Shown: piece by piece, positions 1 through 12,600 of the stretch
Layout: each line of letters starts with the position of its first letter
Position numbering within the stretch: the stretch's first letter is position 1
Assembly: GCA_039654915.1 (NCBI GenBank)
Contig: CM077596.1
Coordinates: forward strand, 46,684,501 to 46,748,500
From: Aquilaria yunnanensis
Taxonomy: Eukaryota; Streptophyta; Magnoliopsida; Malvales; Thymelaeaceae
Direction: 5' to 3'
DNA: 64,000 nucleotides
Made by a program: the position numbers and the translations under genes
Notes under the pieces: generated by a model
Databases searched by the model: none
What the model saw: the letters and a program-made list of their open reading frames with translations, nothing else
What the model was told of the DNA's origin: nothing

Positions 1-1109
1 AGTTAAACCGTTGGTAAAAGCTACTTGAATTAGGCCATTGGTAATTTTCAACTGTTTTTTTACCAGTAGCCAGATATTGAAAATTTTCAATAGCTTAGTA
101 TTAAATCATTGGTAAAAAAATTTCCAACATATTGATTACCAATGGTTTGCTACTAATAATCTCACGTTTACCAACACAAGACCGTTTGTAACAGCCGTTC
201 GTAAATAGCTTTTTTTTAGTTGTGTTTTCAATAAAGCACTTACAGAAAAAGAGCAACCATTGTCTTGTTGGTGCACCCTTCTCTATAGTAAGTTCCCCCT
301 TTTTGTAGCCTCCTTTGAGCAACTCTCCAAATGTAGATATTGATTTTTAGCGGCACCCAATTATTCCATTGAAAAGTTTGGGTGTTCACTATTGAGATCA
401 AACTGGACAATTCAAATGGATTATTTGAATTAGATAAAATGATTTGGTTATTTGGTTATTTGGTTTGGATTAGATCAAAGTTGAAGTTTTTTTTGTTGTC
501 AGACCTATTTTTGGTTCCTAAGCTTAAAGTAAAATAAACTAAATAAATAAAAAAGTAATACATATTTTATAATTATACCAGCTAACCCCATATATATAAG
601 GTAGCTTTTCTTTCAACTTTGGACTATAGGTTATGAATCAAACCTTAAGTTTGGGTATAAAATGAAATTTTATCAAAAGTTATCATATCTTTTTCAAGTT
701 TATTTATTTATTTTCTTCAATTAGCATATGTTTAGTTCTAATAAAAAAAATCAAATTATAATAATTGGATAAATTGAATTATAATTTGGATGGTTCAAAT
801 AAAAATTGAAAAAAGCTAAATTCTAATTTTGATATTTGAATCGGTTTTAATATGCAATTTTGATGATTCAGATTAAATTTACCAAAAAAAAAATTAATCA
901 AATTGTTCTCTATTTAGATTGCTTCTAAACCGATTCAACCGAGTAAATACTCTTATCGAAACGGGGCTTCTCTCTATAACTTTGCACCTTGTGTGATGTC
1001 CACAAGCTCGGGAACTAATAGCACCAAAAAATTACCATCTTGACACAAACACCATAGCAGCAAACCAGTACAGCTTTTTGTTTGAATACTATATAGATCA
1101 AATTCAGAA
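1..1109. other. AT-rich non-coding DNA; possible CACTA-like subterminal motifs at 1-210
   Basis: No coding gene is visible. Positions 1-210 contain many short variants of ACCATTGGTAA in both orientations (for example near 8, 38, 111 and 158). Clustered short motifs in both orientations are typical of subterminal regions of CACTA transposons, but no CACTA terminus is in view because the window begins here. The rest is AT-rich with no recognisable homology. Confidence 0.3.
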
Positions 1110-1474
1110 ACTTCCCTTTATTAGTTTGAAATTGAAGGTATAAACAATTGAAACAGAACATAAGTGTGCTATGTAATGGGTAAGTCTAATGTATACTATA
1201 TCCTTTATATTTATATATATTTATATTTTAATACTACCATTTATAATAGTCTCTTTTTTTTGTACATAGAGTTTGTACATATCTTGTGTCTATTTTGTAC
1301 ATATCTCCAATTTTGAAATATACAAGATTTGAGGTATTTTCATTTATTTTATACTATAAATGGTACTATTAAAATATAAATATGCATAAATATAAAGGAT
1401 ATGGTACATATTATATTTACCCACACTCATGTTCTGTATCAATATTTTATACCTTAAAACTAATAAAGAAAAGT
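1110..1474. repeat. Foldback / MITE-like inverted repeat
   Basis: Two arms of roughly 130-140 bp, about 1110-1248 and 1348-1474, are inverted copies of each other. Both carry CTTTATTAG, GGTATAAA, CAGAACAT, GGATATA/CCTTTATATTTAT and ATTTTAATA in the same order. The centre is AT-rich and non-coding. I could not find a clear target-site duplication, so the transposon family is not assigned. Confidence 0.6.
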
Positions 1475-1814
1475 CCCACTTAAAACATTTTATTCTGTAA
1501 ATATTTTACATATTTTATTCCGTAAAATCAAGTCCCAAAACAAGCATTTTACAGAATCGGAAGCACAGTAAAAGGAACAGAACAGAAACAGAAGCTGAAA
1601 TTGGTATGGCTCCTCGGATTAAGACAAATATCTTCACGGATACGGGCAAGAAAGAATTTTTACTTCATGCTTTTATGGTACTAAAAAAAAATTATTGTGT
1701 TAGGAATTCGAAAATGAGAGAAATATTAAAGAATTATTGTTAGGAGAAAAAGGAGATTTTAAGATTAATGAGAGTTCAAAAAATAACGCGGCTGAGTTGA
1801 AAAACCTTTTGTAT

Positions 1815-4800
1815 TTTTCATATGGGAAACTTACAGAAACCCTTTGTAGTTTACCCTAAACTGCACTTAACCCCCTATATATTCAGATACCTACAATTTG
1901 CCCCCCAAATCCTGACCATTGTGACTTGAACAAAAAAATGAGTAAAACCAAGATTTTTCCCTAGAATTCTCAACTCATAAATTATGACCCCTAAACTTTT
2001 GCATCTAACAGATTAGCCATCACCTCTTTCATGTTCACTCCTCCATGTTCAACTTCTCCCTCTCTTCTCTACTCACCTGATGGATGGCGAAGGACTAGGG
2101 CGGCTGGTGCTACACAAGTCAAAGCCGATGGGAGTGGGAGCTGCCCAATGCAAAGATGCGAACAAGGAGCCTTGAGCAGGCACTGTTGTCAAGACAATCA
2201 ATGACGCCAGGTCGAACAAGAACGCAGCGACATCGGCTGTGAATATGAGGTAGCTGGACGAAGCGGCGAAGCATATGGAATTAGATCAGGTGGCGCTAAA
2301 GGTAAGGAAGGAGATCCAAAGGCGTGGCTGGAGAAGAAGGTGACCTGGGTAGAGATGGTGAAGTAGATCATCTTCGGAAACACTTATGAAATCTACACTG
2401 CGAAGTAGCCCCATCATTGCTCCTTAATTTGCATCTGAATCAGTTTTCTTACCAATGATGAAGTCGAAATTGTCAGGATCATCCCTCAGTGCTTGGCCCA
2501 GGCCAAGAATATAAATAAAATGCAAAAATAAAATTGAGGGACTTGATTGAAAATGTGAATAAGGGTATAAGTGGAAAACTGAGAAAGTTTGGGACTGAAT
2601 TGCACATGAAAATAATTTATGTTGCTAATGCCGAGAAACAAAGTTTAAGGACTACTTTGAGTACTCTTTCGGGTGCTAATCATGTCACTAAGGAGTATGG
2701 ATGGAGGGCATTAGACCATACAAAATTAATCAAGGCCGAGAGGGGTATTAAGCCATTTTTAAGGCCATGTGGCCTACACCCAGCTAATACATGTTTCCAC
2801 TCAAAATTAAGCCATCATTTCGGGTTAACCTTCACTCTTGCAAGGCTGAAATGAGTTCTTGAAGTTCTTGGTTAGTTGTTGCCAAAATCTTGCCAATTTG
2901 ATGTTGAATTAAAGCTTGGAAGGGAAAATCAAGCTTGGATTTCTTGTTTCCAGCACTAGGCGACCTCACATTTCCATTTTCAAGCTCGGTCTTGAGCATT
3001 CAAGTACAAACTGAAAACTCAAGCTTGGATTTTGAGGTAGGGATTCACGTTCTACTTGAATTCTTGGTAAATTTTCCATGATCAAGTAGTTATTAGGACT
3101 AAGTGATGGTTAAAATGTACTATATGATCTTAGTTGCTAGATGGGCATATTGAGGAGCTTTCGATCTAATGTTATGTGGCTAGCTAGTCAAGTTAATGGC
3201 ATGTGTTTGAGTTCTTAGTAAGTGAGGCCAACTTGCTATTGAATTCGGAGCTCTAGTGGAATGGGAGTGAAACTATGAAGTTTGGTGTGCAAGAATGCAT
3301 ATGAACACATGCTAGTGGTTTCGGCCGAATGTACATTGTGGTGTGTGTGTGTGAGTTTGTGTGCTTGATTGAATTGTTGTGCTTGCTAACCCCTTATGAA
3401 TTATGTTTATGCTTATATATGTCTCGGTTAGCATTGTATATGTATTATATGTCTTGTATCTTGGTGTTTTCATGTTTTTCTTGCAGGACAAGTAAGCTTT
3501 GAGGAGGTTAAGTCTTGGACTTAACTAAATAGACTCAACTATGGGTTGTTTTCAGTTGTGAACCCTATTGAGTATTAGTACTCATGCCCATATCTTTTTT
3601 GTTTCAAGCAAGGACATTGAGCTTAAGTGAGTTACTTGTGCTTGCTTGCTTGTGTGCTAGGTAGTACACTTATTGCTCAAGGTATGTGCCAACTTAATCT
3701 TGCCTTGGATAAATGCATCTACAAGTCATATGGTTTTTGGCTAAAACTTATATATTAAGTTTTGTAGGCTTGAGTAGAGTGTGGGACACGTCTAGGGGAG
3801 TGATGGAGTTATGGACCGTGGCATTGATAGTTTTGTTCACTTTCATGACCATGAATATGGTCATTGGATTGGTGCTACAATGTGTGCTCTTGTACTACAC
3901 CCTTAAGGTGCTTCTCGAGTGACTAGGGTAGGATGACATGTAAGACTTAAACTTGGCTCGTTTTGGACATGTAGCATCCTTGGTACTTTGCCAAGTAGGT
4001 GATGCTTGTACTTAGGCTATTTTGTGTATATATGTAGCCTTGGTTGTACATGGTTTTGGTTGTACATATGATGGATGCTTGTATGCCAAGTTAAGTTAAG
4101 TTTATGTGCATATGGTTATGTTTCATGTGATGAACCTCTTGAGTTTCCTTGTTTGGCCAAATGTACATACACATGAAAAACCTTGCTTTCAAAATTACAA
4201 AGATGTGGGCTTCTTGGTTGTCATTCATAGAAGTAGCACACTTGATGAGCGCATATCCTAGACACTTAATAAATTAAGTGTATGCCTTGCTTGTGTTGCA
4301 AGTTATCTTTTACAAGTCTTGCCTTTTGATGCAAGTTAGTGGTTGGGCCTTGCTTAAGCTGCAAGTAAGTTACATAGAACTTCTCATAAGCCTCTTGGGG
4401 CACCTCTCAGGCTTTCAGCTTAAGAAAGTAAGACTTGAAAGCTATCCTAAAGAAAGTTAGCCGAAATTAATTATTCACTCATAACACTACTAAGCTCTTG
4501 TGCTTAGTAACTTTCTGGGTAGTTTGGTTTGTGGCACTGAGAGTGCACAGGCTGAGGCCTGTGTGGGATATGACAAAAATCGCCGATGATGAAATAATAG
4601 ATGTTCGAGGAAATGGGAACGATGTCGAGGTGGAGGTTGACCGAGAAATTGGAGAGTGGGGTTCATTTGTTTGATTCTTAAAAGTTAATGGGTTCTAACA
4701 GTATTTGAGTCGATTACCTGAACAGACAAACTGACGGAGGTTAGAAACCAGGGGTAAATTGTAGGTTTTTGAATATATACGGGGTAAATGTAGGTTAGGG

Positions 4801-4840
4801 TATACCTCAGGAGACTTTCTGTAAGTTTACCTTTTCATAT
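1815..4840. mobile_element. Mutator-like element (non-autonomous MULE), interrupted by a solo LTR
   Basis: The element proper is 1824-4831. Terminal inverted repeats of about 95 bp (1824-1920 and about 4735-4831) share AAACTTACAGAAA at the tips and CCTACAATTT further in. It is flanked by a perfect 9-bp duplication TTTTCATAT at 1815-1823 and 4832-4840, the size made by Mutator-family transposases. No MURA transposase is present. Without the nested LTR it would be only about 0.9 kb. A relatively GC-rich stretch at about 2040-2400 looks gene-derived and may be a captured fragment (Pack-MULE type), but I cannot identify the source. Confidence 0.82.
2471..4575 (+). mobile_element. Solo LTR (2.1 kb) nested inside the MULE
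   Basis: The segment begins TGTCAGGATC and ends GATATGACA. It is flanked by GAAAT (2466-2470) and AAAAT (4576-4580), a 5-bp duplication with one mismatch. Removing it joins MULE sequence smoothly. It holds no gag or pol. Internal features such as ATTGAGTATTAGTACTCAT near 3565 resemble sequence found late in LTRs of large plant Ty3/gypsy elements, but the family is not certain. Short ORFs within it look random. Confidence 0.65.
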
Positions 4841-6394
4841 TGGTAAGATTAGAGTTAGTTGATAATAATTTTAATTAAAGGCGAAAACCCTTTCCTCTAA
4901 ATTCTTCACCACCCATCCTTGCCATCTCCTCTACCATCATCTGCCATTTTTGGTCAAATTTAGACTTCAATTGAAATAGACTTTTTTTTTTCCCATTCAT
5001 TTTAATATTTGGCTAGCTTTATACAATGTTATCTATCGAATTTTATGATGGATACAATCTTTTTAAAATTCTATTATTCAAGAGCAATTTGACATTCTCA
5101 TAGAGTAGATATTGATTTGGAAGCAGATAGTAATGAATTTAGATTTTCTCTTTAGGTTCACTGAAATTTTAGTTCTGCTGAAGGATCTTGACATTTGACA
5201 GTAAATATGAAGGCTCTTGCATAGAGAAATGTCAGCTTTTATTTTTATTTTTTATGACTTATAAGTAGTCTTTTTACTGTTATAGACAATCCTTTTCAGG
5301 CTTTCGATGTTTGGTTCCAGTTATATCCTAAGTTGTGCAAAGTATTTTGAAAGTAAACGCAGAAAACGAGAAAGTGTTGCATTTTAAAATTTATATAAAT
5401 GAAAATGTTGTAAAAATGAGAGTGGGAGCTAGAGTGACAATCCACAATAGAAGTATTATGTAACTTAGGCTGTATTTGGTTATTTTTAGTTTGGACTAGG
5501 TTTTGTTTCAGTTATTTATGAGTTTTCTATTTTAGATTTTTCTGATTTACATGAGCCCTGTTTAGGAATAGTTTTTACAATTAACATTAGACTTTTAGAT
5601 AATTTATTTAACAATTGAAATGAAAATGCTGAATCTAAAAGCTAAAAGCTACCATTTGGTAACTTTTTTAAAATTCTAATGCTAATCATTGAAGCTAACA
5701 TCAAACGGGGACCATGGAATATTCGGTTTAATCTAATTCTCTTCCTTTTCTGTGGTGTTACAGGAATTATTAGACTTTTAGCGGCCAATTTTATATTATT
5801 GTTGTCCCTTAAAATCTTATATCATCGTTTGTTTATAAGATAACATTTGAATCACTTTTAATTTGAAAGATGTATATTTTGTAAGAAAAAAAAAAAAAAG
5901 AGCTAATTGATAATGATACAGGATCATGCGCCCATGTGAAAACTACGAGTATGCTTCTTTCAAAATTTTTTATATTTTATAATAGTAGCTTCTTTTAATT
6001 ATAAATTTACCCATTTTGTTAACTAATATTACCTTAATTTAAAATAACTGAATTTTATTTTTTCACTTGAAACTAATTTAATTTAAAAATCAATATTACA
6101 TGGTGTATAAATCCATCGAAAATAAGATATCCTTAATTGTTCGAGAGCGGTGGTACGTCTTTCAGAATTAGTTGCACGAACTCAACTTGTCAAGAAATCT
6201 TTATATAGGTTTTATTTGGCCATAAGATATAGATCAATGGCCAAATTGAACCAGAATACGAACAATAGTGGTTTTTCCTTGAGTTTTCTCTAGTTATACC
6301 TGACACAACCCACGTTGAAAACGTGACCTGCCCTGGATCGGACCCAAGCAAGAAGACAGAATTAATTTGTAGTTTTAGGTACTAAAAATTTCAT
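4841..6394. other. Intergenic AT-rich DNA upstream of the P450 gene
   Basis: No gene is seen. 5551-5713 has MITE-like ends (GCCCTGTTT near the left, AAACGGGG near the right) but no target duplication. There is an A-run at about 5885. The last few hundred bases are presumably the P450 promoter. Confidence 0.5.
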
Positions 6395-6404
6395 TATATA
6401 TAAA
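6395..6404 (+). promoter_or_regulatory. TATA box of the P450 gene
   Basis: TATATATAAA lies 54 bp upstream of the chosen ATG (6458). That leaves room for a start site near 6428, within the GA-rich leader at 6415-6430. Confidence 0.6.
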
Positions 6405-6457
6405 CATATATACAGAGAGAGAGAAAGAGAATCCACTCTAATAATCCTGTGGAAAAC

Positions 6458-8052
6458 ATGATTAGTCTATACACAATGTCCACATCTCTTCTTTTCCTCT
6501 TCCTAACAGTAACTCTCAGAATGCTTTTGCAGAAGAAGAAGAACCACAGAAACCTGCCACCGAGCCCTCTCGGCCTTCCTCTCCTTGGCCATCTCCACCT
6601 CCTGAAGCAACCCATCCACCGTACCCTCCACGTCTTCTCCCTCAAGTACGGCCCCGTCTTCTCCCTCCGCTTCGGCTCCCGCCTCGTCGTCGTCGTCTCC
6701 TCTCCCTCCGCAGTAGAGGAATGCTTCAACAAGCACGACGTCGTTTTGGCCAACCGGCCGGAGTTTATCTCCGGCAAGTACTTGGGCTACGGCAACACCA
6801 CTCTAGGTACAGCCCCGTATGGCGACCACTGGCGCAACCTACGCCGCATCTGCACCCTCGAGATCTTCTCCACCACTCGCCTCAACTTGTCATCCCCTAT
6901 CCGGCGGGCTGAGACAAACGCCCTCCTACGGAAGCTCCACCGCCTAGCTGCCTGCGGTTTTGCCAGGGTGGAGCTCAAATCCCTCTTTCTGGAGCTTACT
7001 TTTAATACCATCATGAGGCTGCTCGCCGGAAAACGGTATTACGGTGAAGATGTGAGCGAGGTGGAGGAAGCGGAAGATTTCAAGGACCTAATCTCGGAGT
7101 CGTTTGCTTTGGCAACATATGCCGGCGATTTCTTGCCGTTTTACGAATGGTTCGATTTCAATGGGTATCTGAAGAAGCTGAAGAAGCTCTCCATAAGATC
7201 TGACAAGTTCTTGCAAGGCCTTATCGATGAGCACCGCCGGAAAGGCCGTAATCCCAGCACTGTGGTTGGCCATTTGCTGTCTCTGCAGGAATCGCAGCCG
7301 GAATATTACAGCGACGAAACAATCAAAGGCCTCGTGGGGGTATATGAATTTCGAATTTCAATATAAAATTTCTGTAGATCTCGTTCCTTGAGATCACATC
7401 TTAATGGTGATGAATTTCTCCGTTGCAGACGATGATAAGTGCCGGAACAGAGACCTCCGCCGTGACAATAGAATGGGCGATGTCCAATTTGCTGAACCAG
7501 CCACAAGAACTAGAAAAAGCAAAAGCCGAGATCGACTCTAAAATCGGCGCCGGAAGGTTGTTGGAAGAATCGGATCTCGCCAAACTGCCCCACTTACAGA
7601 ACATAATAACAGAGACCCTCCGGCTGTACCCGGCGGCGCCACTCCTAGCCCCACATTTCTCGTCGGAGGATTGCGCTGTCGGAGGGTATACCGTGCCGGC
7701 GGGAACGATTGTGTTTGTGAACGCGTGGGCAATACAGAGGGACCCAAAAGTGTGGGAGGACGCCGGGAGTTTCAAGCCGGCGAGGTTCGAGGGCGTGAGG
7801 GAAGCGGAAGGGTACCGGCTGCTGCCGTTCGGGCTGGGGCGGCGGGCCTGCCCCGGGATGGGTCTGGCCAACCGGACCACCGGGGTGGTGTTGGGCTCGC
7901 TGATCCAGTGCTTTGAGTGGAAGAGAGTTGGAGAAAAGGAGATTGATATGAAGGAAGGCCAAGGAGCCTCCATGCCCAAGCTTGAGCCGCTCGAAGCCTT
8001 GTGCCGGACCCGAAGTCGGGTCATCGATCGAGCCATGGTCCAGGAAGCTTGA
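6458..8052 (+). CDS. Cytochrome P450, CYP81-type (clan 71), two exons
   Basis: Predicted ER-anchored haem monooxygenase of specialised metabolism. Exon 1 is 6458-7339, the intron 7340-7428 (89 bp, GTATAT...TTGCAG, phase 0) and exon 2 7429-8052, giving 501 residues, normal for the family. The ATG at 6458 has A at -3; upstream codons are not ATG. Seen: N-terminal hydrophobic anchor (about 9-24), proline-rich hinge [12 protein letters not shown] (33-44), I-helix AGTETS (299-304), ExxR as ETLR (356-359), and haem loop [10 protein letters not shown] (428-437) with Cys435 as the thiolate ligand. The PERF motif reads PARF (411-414); the Arg of the ERR triad is kept. Family members hydroxylate flavonoids, isoflavonoids, lignans or glucosinolate intermediates; the substrate cannot be read here. 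The GC-rich exons contrast with the AT-rich surroundings. No frameshift is seen. Confidence 0.93.
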
Positions 8053-9181
8053 CCAGCTACAAGGTTACTTGGTGAAAAGTAGTGTCACGTTTTGTGTGCG
8101 GAAGACAAAAAATGTTTCCAGGCCTCGCTAATTTTTTGTGTCGACATTACTTGTTTCCTATTTAAAAATAATATGGTTTAAAAGTTAATAATTTATTTAG
8201 CTAATAATTATTTGAATAATTAAAAAAATTAGTATATGAGTTTTTTTTCCAGCTCAAGTTAAAAAAAAATTCATAAAAAAACTTGCATTTTGAAAAAAAA
8301 AAAATTTGCAGAATGATTGTCGGGCTTTCTAGAATGTACAGTTCCAAATTGTATGCAAGTTGGAAAAATAATTATTATCTATTAAAATAATAACTAATAA
8401 TCACTTATAAATAATCTCCCACAACTGCAACTTCAAAATTTGCTAAAGACACTAAAAGTTTGTATTTGGGATAGAAAATATGCTTCAACAAAGTAATATA
8501 CTAATTTTATATATCGATATGCAATTGAATGCAAAAAAAAAAAAAAAAAAAACGAAAACAAGAACAAAATCAACTATTCCGACTCATGAATCCGCCAAAG
8601 CTTATGTGAAAAAGTTTTAGTACATATAATATTACTTAAATATAGTTTTGTAAAGCAAACTTTTGGATGATAAGACCTATGAAATAATTGCTAAAACATT
8701 AAATTTCTCATTTTCATTAGTCCTGAAACTTTCCTTTGTGATGAGAGCACTGATATGGCACGATTAGCGCTGTTTCCTCCCCATTTTAATGGCCTTCTAA
8801 ACCACCATTGCGGGTAAACTTCACTAGTCCCTTACTTTTGTTTTATACTCAAAAAATCCTCTACCCGTGTCTCAATCATAACACTTTCATTACTTCTAAG
8901 GTCAAGTCTAACAAAAATATAGCAAAAGCAGACAACTAATCTAAGCAGAAAATGACATACAAGGCCTTAGATATATTTACTTTGCGAAAGAGGCAAATTT
9001 ACCACCATCTTTTTTTTTTTTGTTACAAATTTACCTCTAACATTATGTCTTGGGAGTTAATTGATATATGTAAAAATCCCACTTTCAATCCTAAGATTTA
9101 TTTTCCTAAACCTACAAACCTCCCTTGATTTTAAATCTCCTGTTCTTGCCCCATGTTATGCATGTCCAAGTTATAATTTTT
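8053..9181. other. 3' flank of the P450 gene and AT-rich intergenic DNA
   Basis: This holds the presumed 3' UTR, several homopolymer A runs (about 8298 and 8532-8551) and otherwise unremarkable AT-rich DNA. I see no further gene. Confidence 0.6.
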
Positions 9182-9596
9182 TGTGATACCAATATTAGGA
9201 ATTTGTATTTTTGGCCCTATGTTACTTTAGGAAAATAGAGCCCATCAAGGGTTTTGAGCCCAATCTAATTCAATTAAGGCCCACAGTCCTATACCCTTTA
9301 AAAGAGGGACTACAAAAGGACAAGTGTCCTACATCCAACAATCCAAGAGACAGTCACTTCACCAACAATCCTAAATTTAAGGTCATAGAACCCCAAAAAC
9401 CTATATAAAGGAATCTATTATCACATGTCAGATATGAGACCACTCTTCTTGGTATTTGCATTATGCTATAACCCTTATTGACTTAAGTGTTGATGTATCT
9501 TTTTCAAGTCTCCATGCTCTTTCCTCCAAGATGTACTCGTGTGATAGACTTTATTCCAAAGCATCCAAGTCACATACCAAAGAAAGTGTATCATCA
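9182..9596 (+). repeat. 5' LTR (copy A) of the decayed Tat element
   Basis: Begins TGTGATACC and ends ATCATCA (415 bp). It aligns along its whole length with copies B (inverted) and C, sharing ATGTTACTTTAGGAAA, GGCCCACAGTC, AGTGTCCTACAT and CAAGTGTTGATG-like blocks. The primer site follows directly. Confidence 0.75.
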
Positions 9597-9598
9597 TT

Positions 9599-9612
9599 TG
9601 GCGCCCATCGTG
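9599..9612 (+). other. Primer-binding site, decayed Tat element
   Basis: TGGCGCCCATCGTG sits 2 bp after LTR A, the position and form of primer sites in many Tat-type elements. The matching site next to the inverted LTR B is at about 15187-15204. Confidence 0.6.
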
Positions 9613-12600
9613 CTTTATACATAAGTACACACTTGAACCTCATCATTCTTGGCAAGGAAGTATACCATACAGATCCTCTTTACAAGGTGAAAAGTATAGC
9701 CCTCCCTATCAATGAAGTAGAAGGCAATACTGCAACACCAACGTCCCCAAGCCCTACCCTCAACATTAAGGATGGCAATGCCGACCTATTTTCGCACTAG
9801 AAGGGGTTACCACAAATGGTCACTTGCCATGCAAAAGCAGAGTTTGAAAAATGAATGCACAACTCACAAGCAAATTGGATTCACTCATCGTGGTCATGGC
9901 CAAGTATTTTATACAACCTCCCCACAAATACAAGCACCACCTATACCTTAGAGCCATTGGCATCACCCGTTTGCATAAGGAATCCAATCAATCAGTGACA
10001 GCACAAGCCTTGGAACTCAAATTCCTCATTATCCCTTTACCTAATGTTAGTGCCATAGGATCTAGAAGGCAAGCCCTTCCACCATTTTAAACTTTGTCAA
10101 CATCAGCAGTACCATCACCTCACTAACCGGTATCCCCATTCAAGCACATGACCATTCCATCAACCCAAGAAATGTCTTATGCAATTGTTTTGCTAACAAC
10201 TATGGTGCCACCTAAGACATCCCCTCCCCTTGGAGAAATGGGCAATAAATTCACCCCCCAATTATCTCAATTACCAATCCCATAAACCAGCCCTAGATTC
10301 AAGAGTTAGTCAGCATACATTCATTATTTTTGGCCCGATATAGTATATCAGAGTGCCTATCCATAGCTAGCACCTATGCTAGTAGGTAATATGCCCCCAT
10401 TACTGCAACAAGCCTATATCGCATCTTTTCAGCGACCTATGGCTAGTACATCAGACCCCAGCTGCAGTAGTAGCACTTTAGGTTTTTCAAAACACTATTG
10501 CTTAAATACAACTACAAATACAAGTTCTCACAGAAAAGATAGCCCAAGGAAACAAGGAAGACATTCTTTCACTGTTGAACTCATGAACAAGCCGACACTA
10601 GAAAAAAGAAAATTCCTCACTTTGAACCATGTAATGGAATGAGAAACCCTATAGATCACTTACGTTATTAGAAGAACATTATGACCCTAGTGGGGTTCTT
10701 AGACACAACTATATGTTGAGCCTTTCCAACAACACTAATAGGAGACGTTCGAACATGGTACTCTAGCCTTGAAATAGACTTAATAGGTTCATGGGATGGC
10801 CTTAATAAAGCCTTTACAGAATTGTTCATTGGGAGAAAGGCTTGCACGTGAGTTCTAGCTTACCTTTTTTCTGTGAAATAAGGAAAGAAAAGTCTCTAAA
10901 AAGTTATGTTAATTACTTTAGTAAATAAGCATTAAAAGTGCCTAATTTGGCTTAGAATGAATTTGTACTTTTAATGACTGAGAGACTTCAACTAGACTTA
11001 GAATTTGCCAGGGAATTGGAAAAAAGGGTGTAATAAAAGGCAAGAGTTCTTGCAAAGAGCCTTAAAATTCATAAATGCTGAAGACATTGTTGGATTAAGT
11101 ATGGAATAGTGTAAGAAGAGGTCCGGGTCACTAGATTACCAAGGGCCATCTATAAGACCACAACATGAAGGAAGATCATGGCAACACGATAATTCTCTTC
11201 AGAGAGAACATATAAATGAAAGTTGAGATAGACCAAAATTCATGCCATTCATAGGCACTATATCTGTTATCCTTCATGTCATTCAAGAAAAAAATACCTT
11301 AAATGGCCAGAAGCCAAGAAAGGTAAGCAAATAAGTCCTAAGGTAGACCATTATGTGAATTTCACAAAACAATGGGGCATAAGAGGGACAATTGTAGACT
11401 ACTCAAAGAACAAATAGAAAAGTTGATCAAGGAAGGGAAGCTCAACAAATACATTAGATGTTATGGTGATCAGAACAGTGACGCTTACAAAGGAGACACA
11501 AAACATTAGAAGAAAGATGATGACTATGGTAGAGATTGCCAAGGTAGAACGAAAAAGGATCGTTATGACAGCAAGCTAATAGAGGCAACAATTCACCACT
11601 TGGTCAATGAGGTTACCTTTGAAGGAGGAAAGAAAAATGTTACCCCAGGTTCTTTAATTACTCAAAGGACCTCAAGACTTATTGTAGTGTTGTGATAGTA
11701 AAGCAAAGAGTCAAAAAGCTTAGGTTGGATGCTGGAGCACCCCTTAGCATTGTTTATTATAGTACGGTTGAAAGGATGACATTACAAAACATACACCAAG
11801 GCATACCCTCATTAAATTAAAAGAATAGAAAATGAGTCCCTCTTAGTGGTGGGGGAAGTAGTATTCTCGGTAACGTTTGGAGATAGAATGGGAAAAGAAT
11901 TTACAAAGATGATCAGGTTTAAAATCATTGATGCACTTGTGACTTACAATAGGTTGATCAGCTTTTACATCATGCAAGATTTTGATATCCGCGATAGGCC
12001 TAAAATATTAGAAATTACACTTCCCACCAAAAAAGGAATGACAATCATATCTCTTCAAGCATAGTTGAAACAATCTCGAGAGTTATCATGTAGCACCATC
12101 CTGATGCTTTAGATGCAAGGAACCAAATGAAGGTGAAAAGAGGAATGCCTATGGAAGCAATGAAAGAGATCATCCTCGATGACTCAAATATCTAGCAAGA
12201 AGACTAAGACCAGAACCACCTTGGGAAAAAATGAGGAAGAAGAATTGATCACTTTTCTCAAAGGCAATTGTGATGTCTTCACTTAGTCAGCTAAAGATAT
12301 ATCAGGAATTGACCCACAGACCATTATTCATAAGCTCAACATCATGTCAGGTAGGCACCTAATCCAGCAGAAGAAGAGGAAACTCGGATTAGAAAGGAAA
12401 GTAGCTGCTAGGGTAAAGGTAAAAAAATTCTTAGCTACTAGCTTTAATTAGGAAGTCAAGTATCCAGATTAGGTCTGTAATGTTGTAATGGTTCTAGAGA
12501 CCACCGGTGAGTGGCGAATGTGTAATGACTTTATAGATCTCAATGAAGCTTGCTTTAAAGATCACTACCTTTTGCCTCAAATCGATGCCATGATTGATGC

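Noticed and set aside
5551..5713. hAT-type MITE with GCCCTGTTT / AAACGGGG ends
   Set aside because: Ends match only partly and no 8-bp target duplication is visible.
6449..6457. Earlier start of the P450 ORF
   Set aside because: The codon at 6449 is GTG; the first ATG in frame is 6458.
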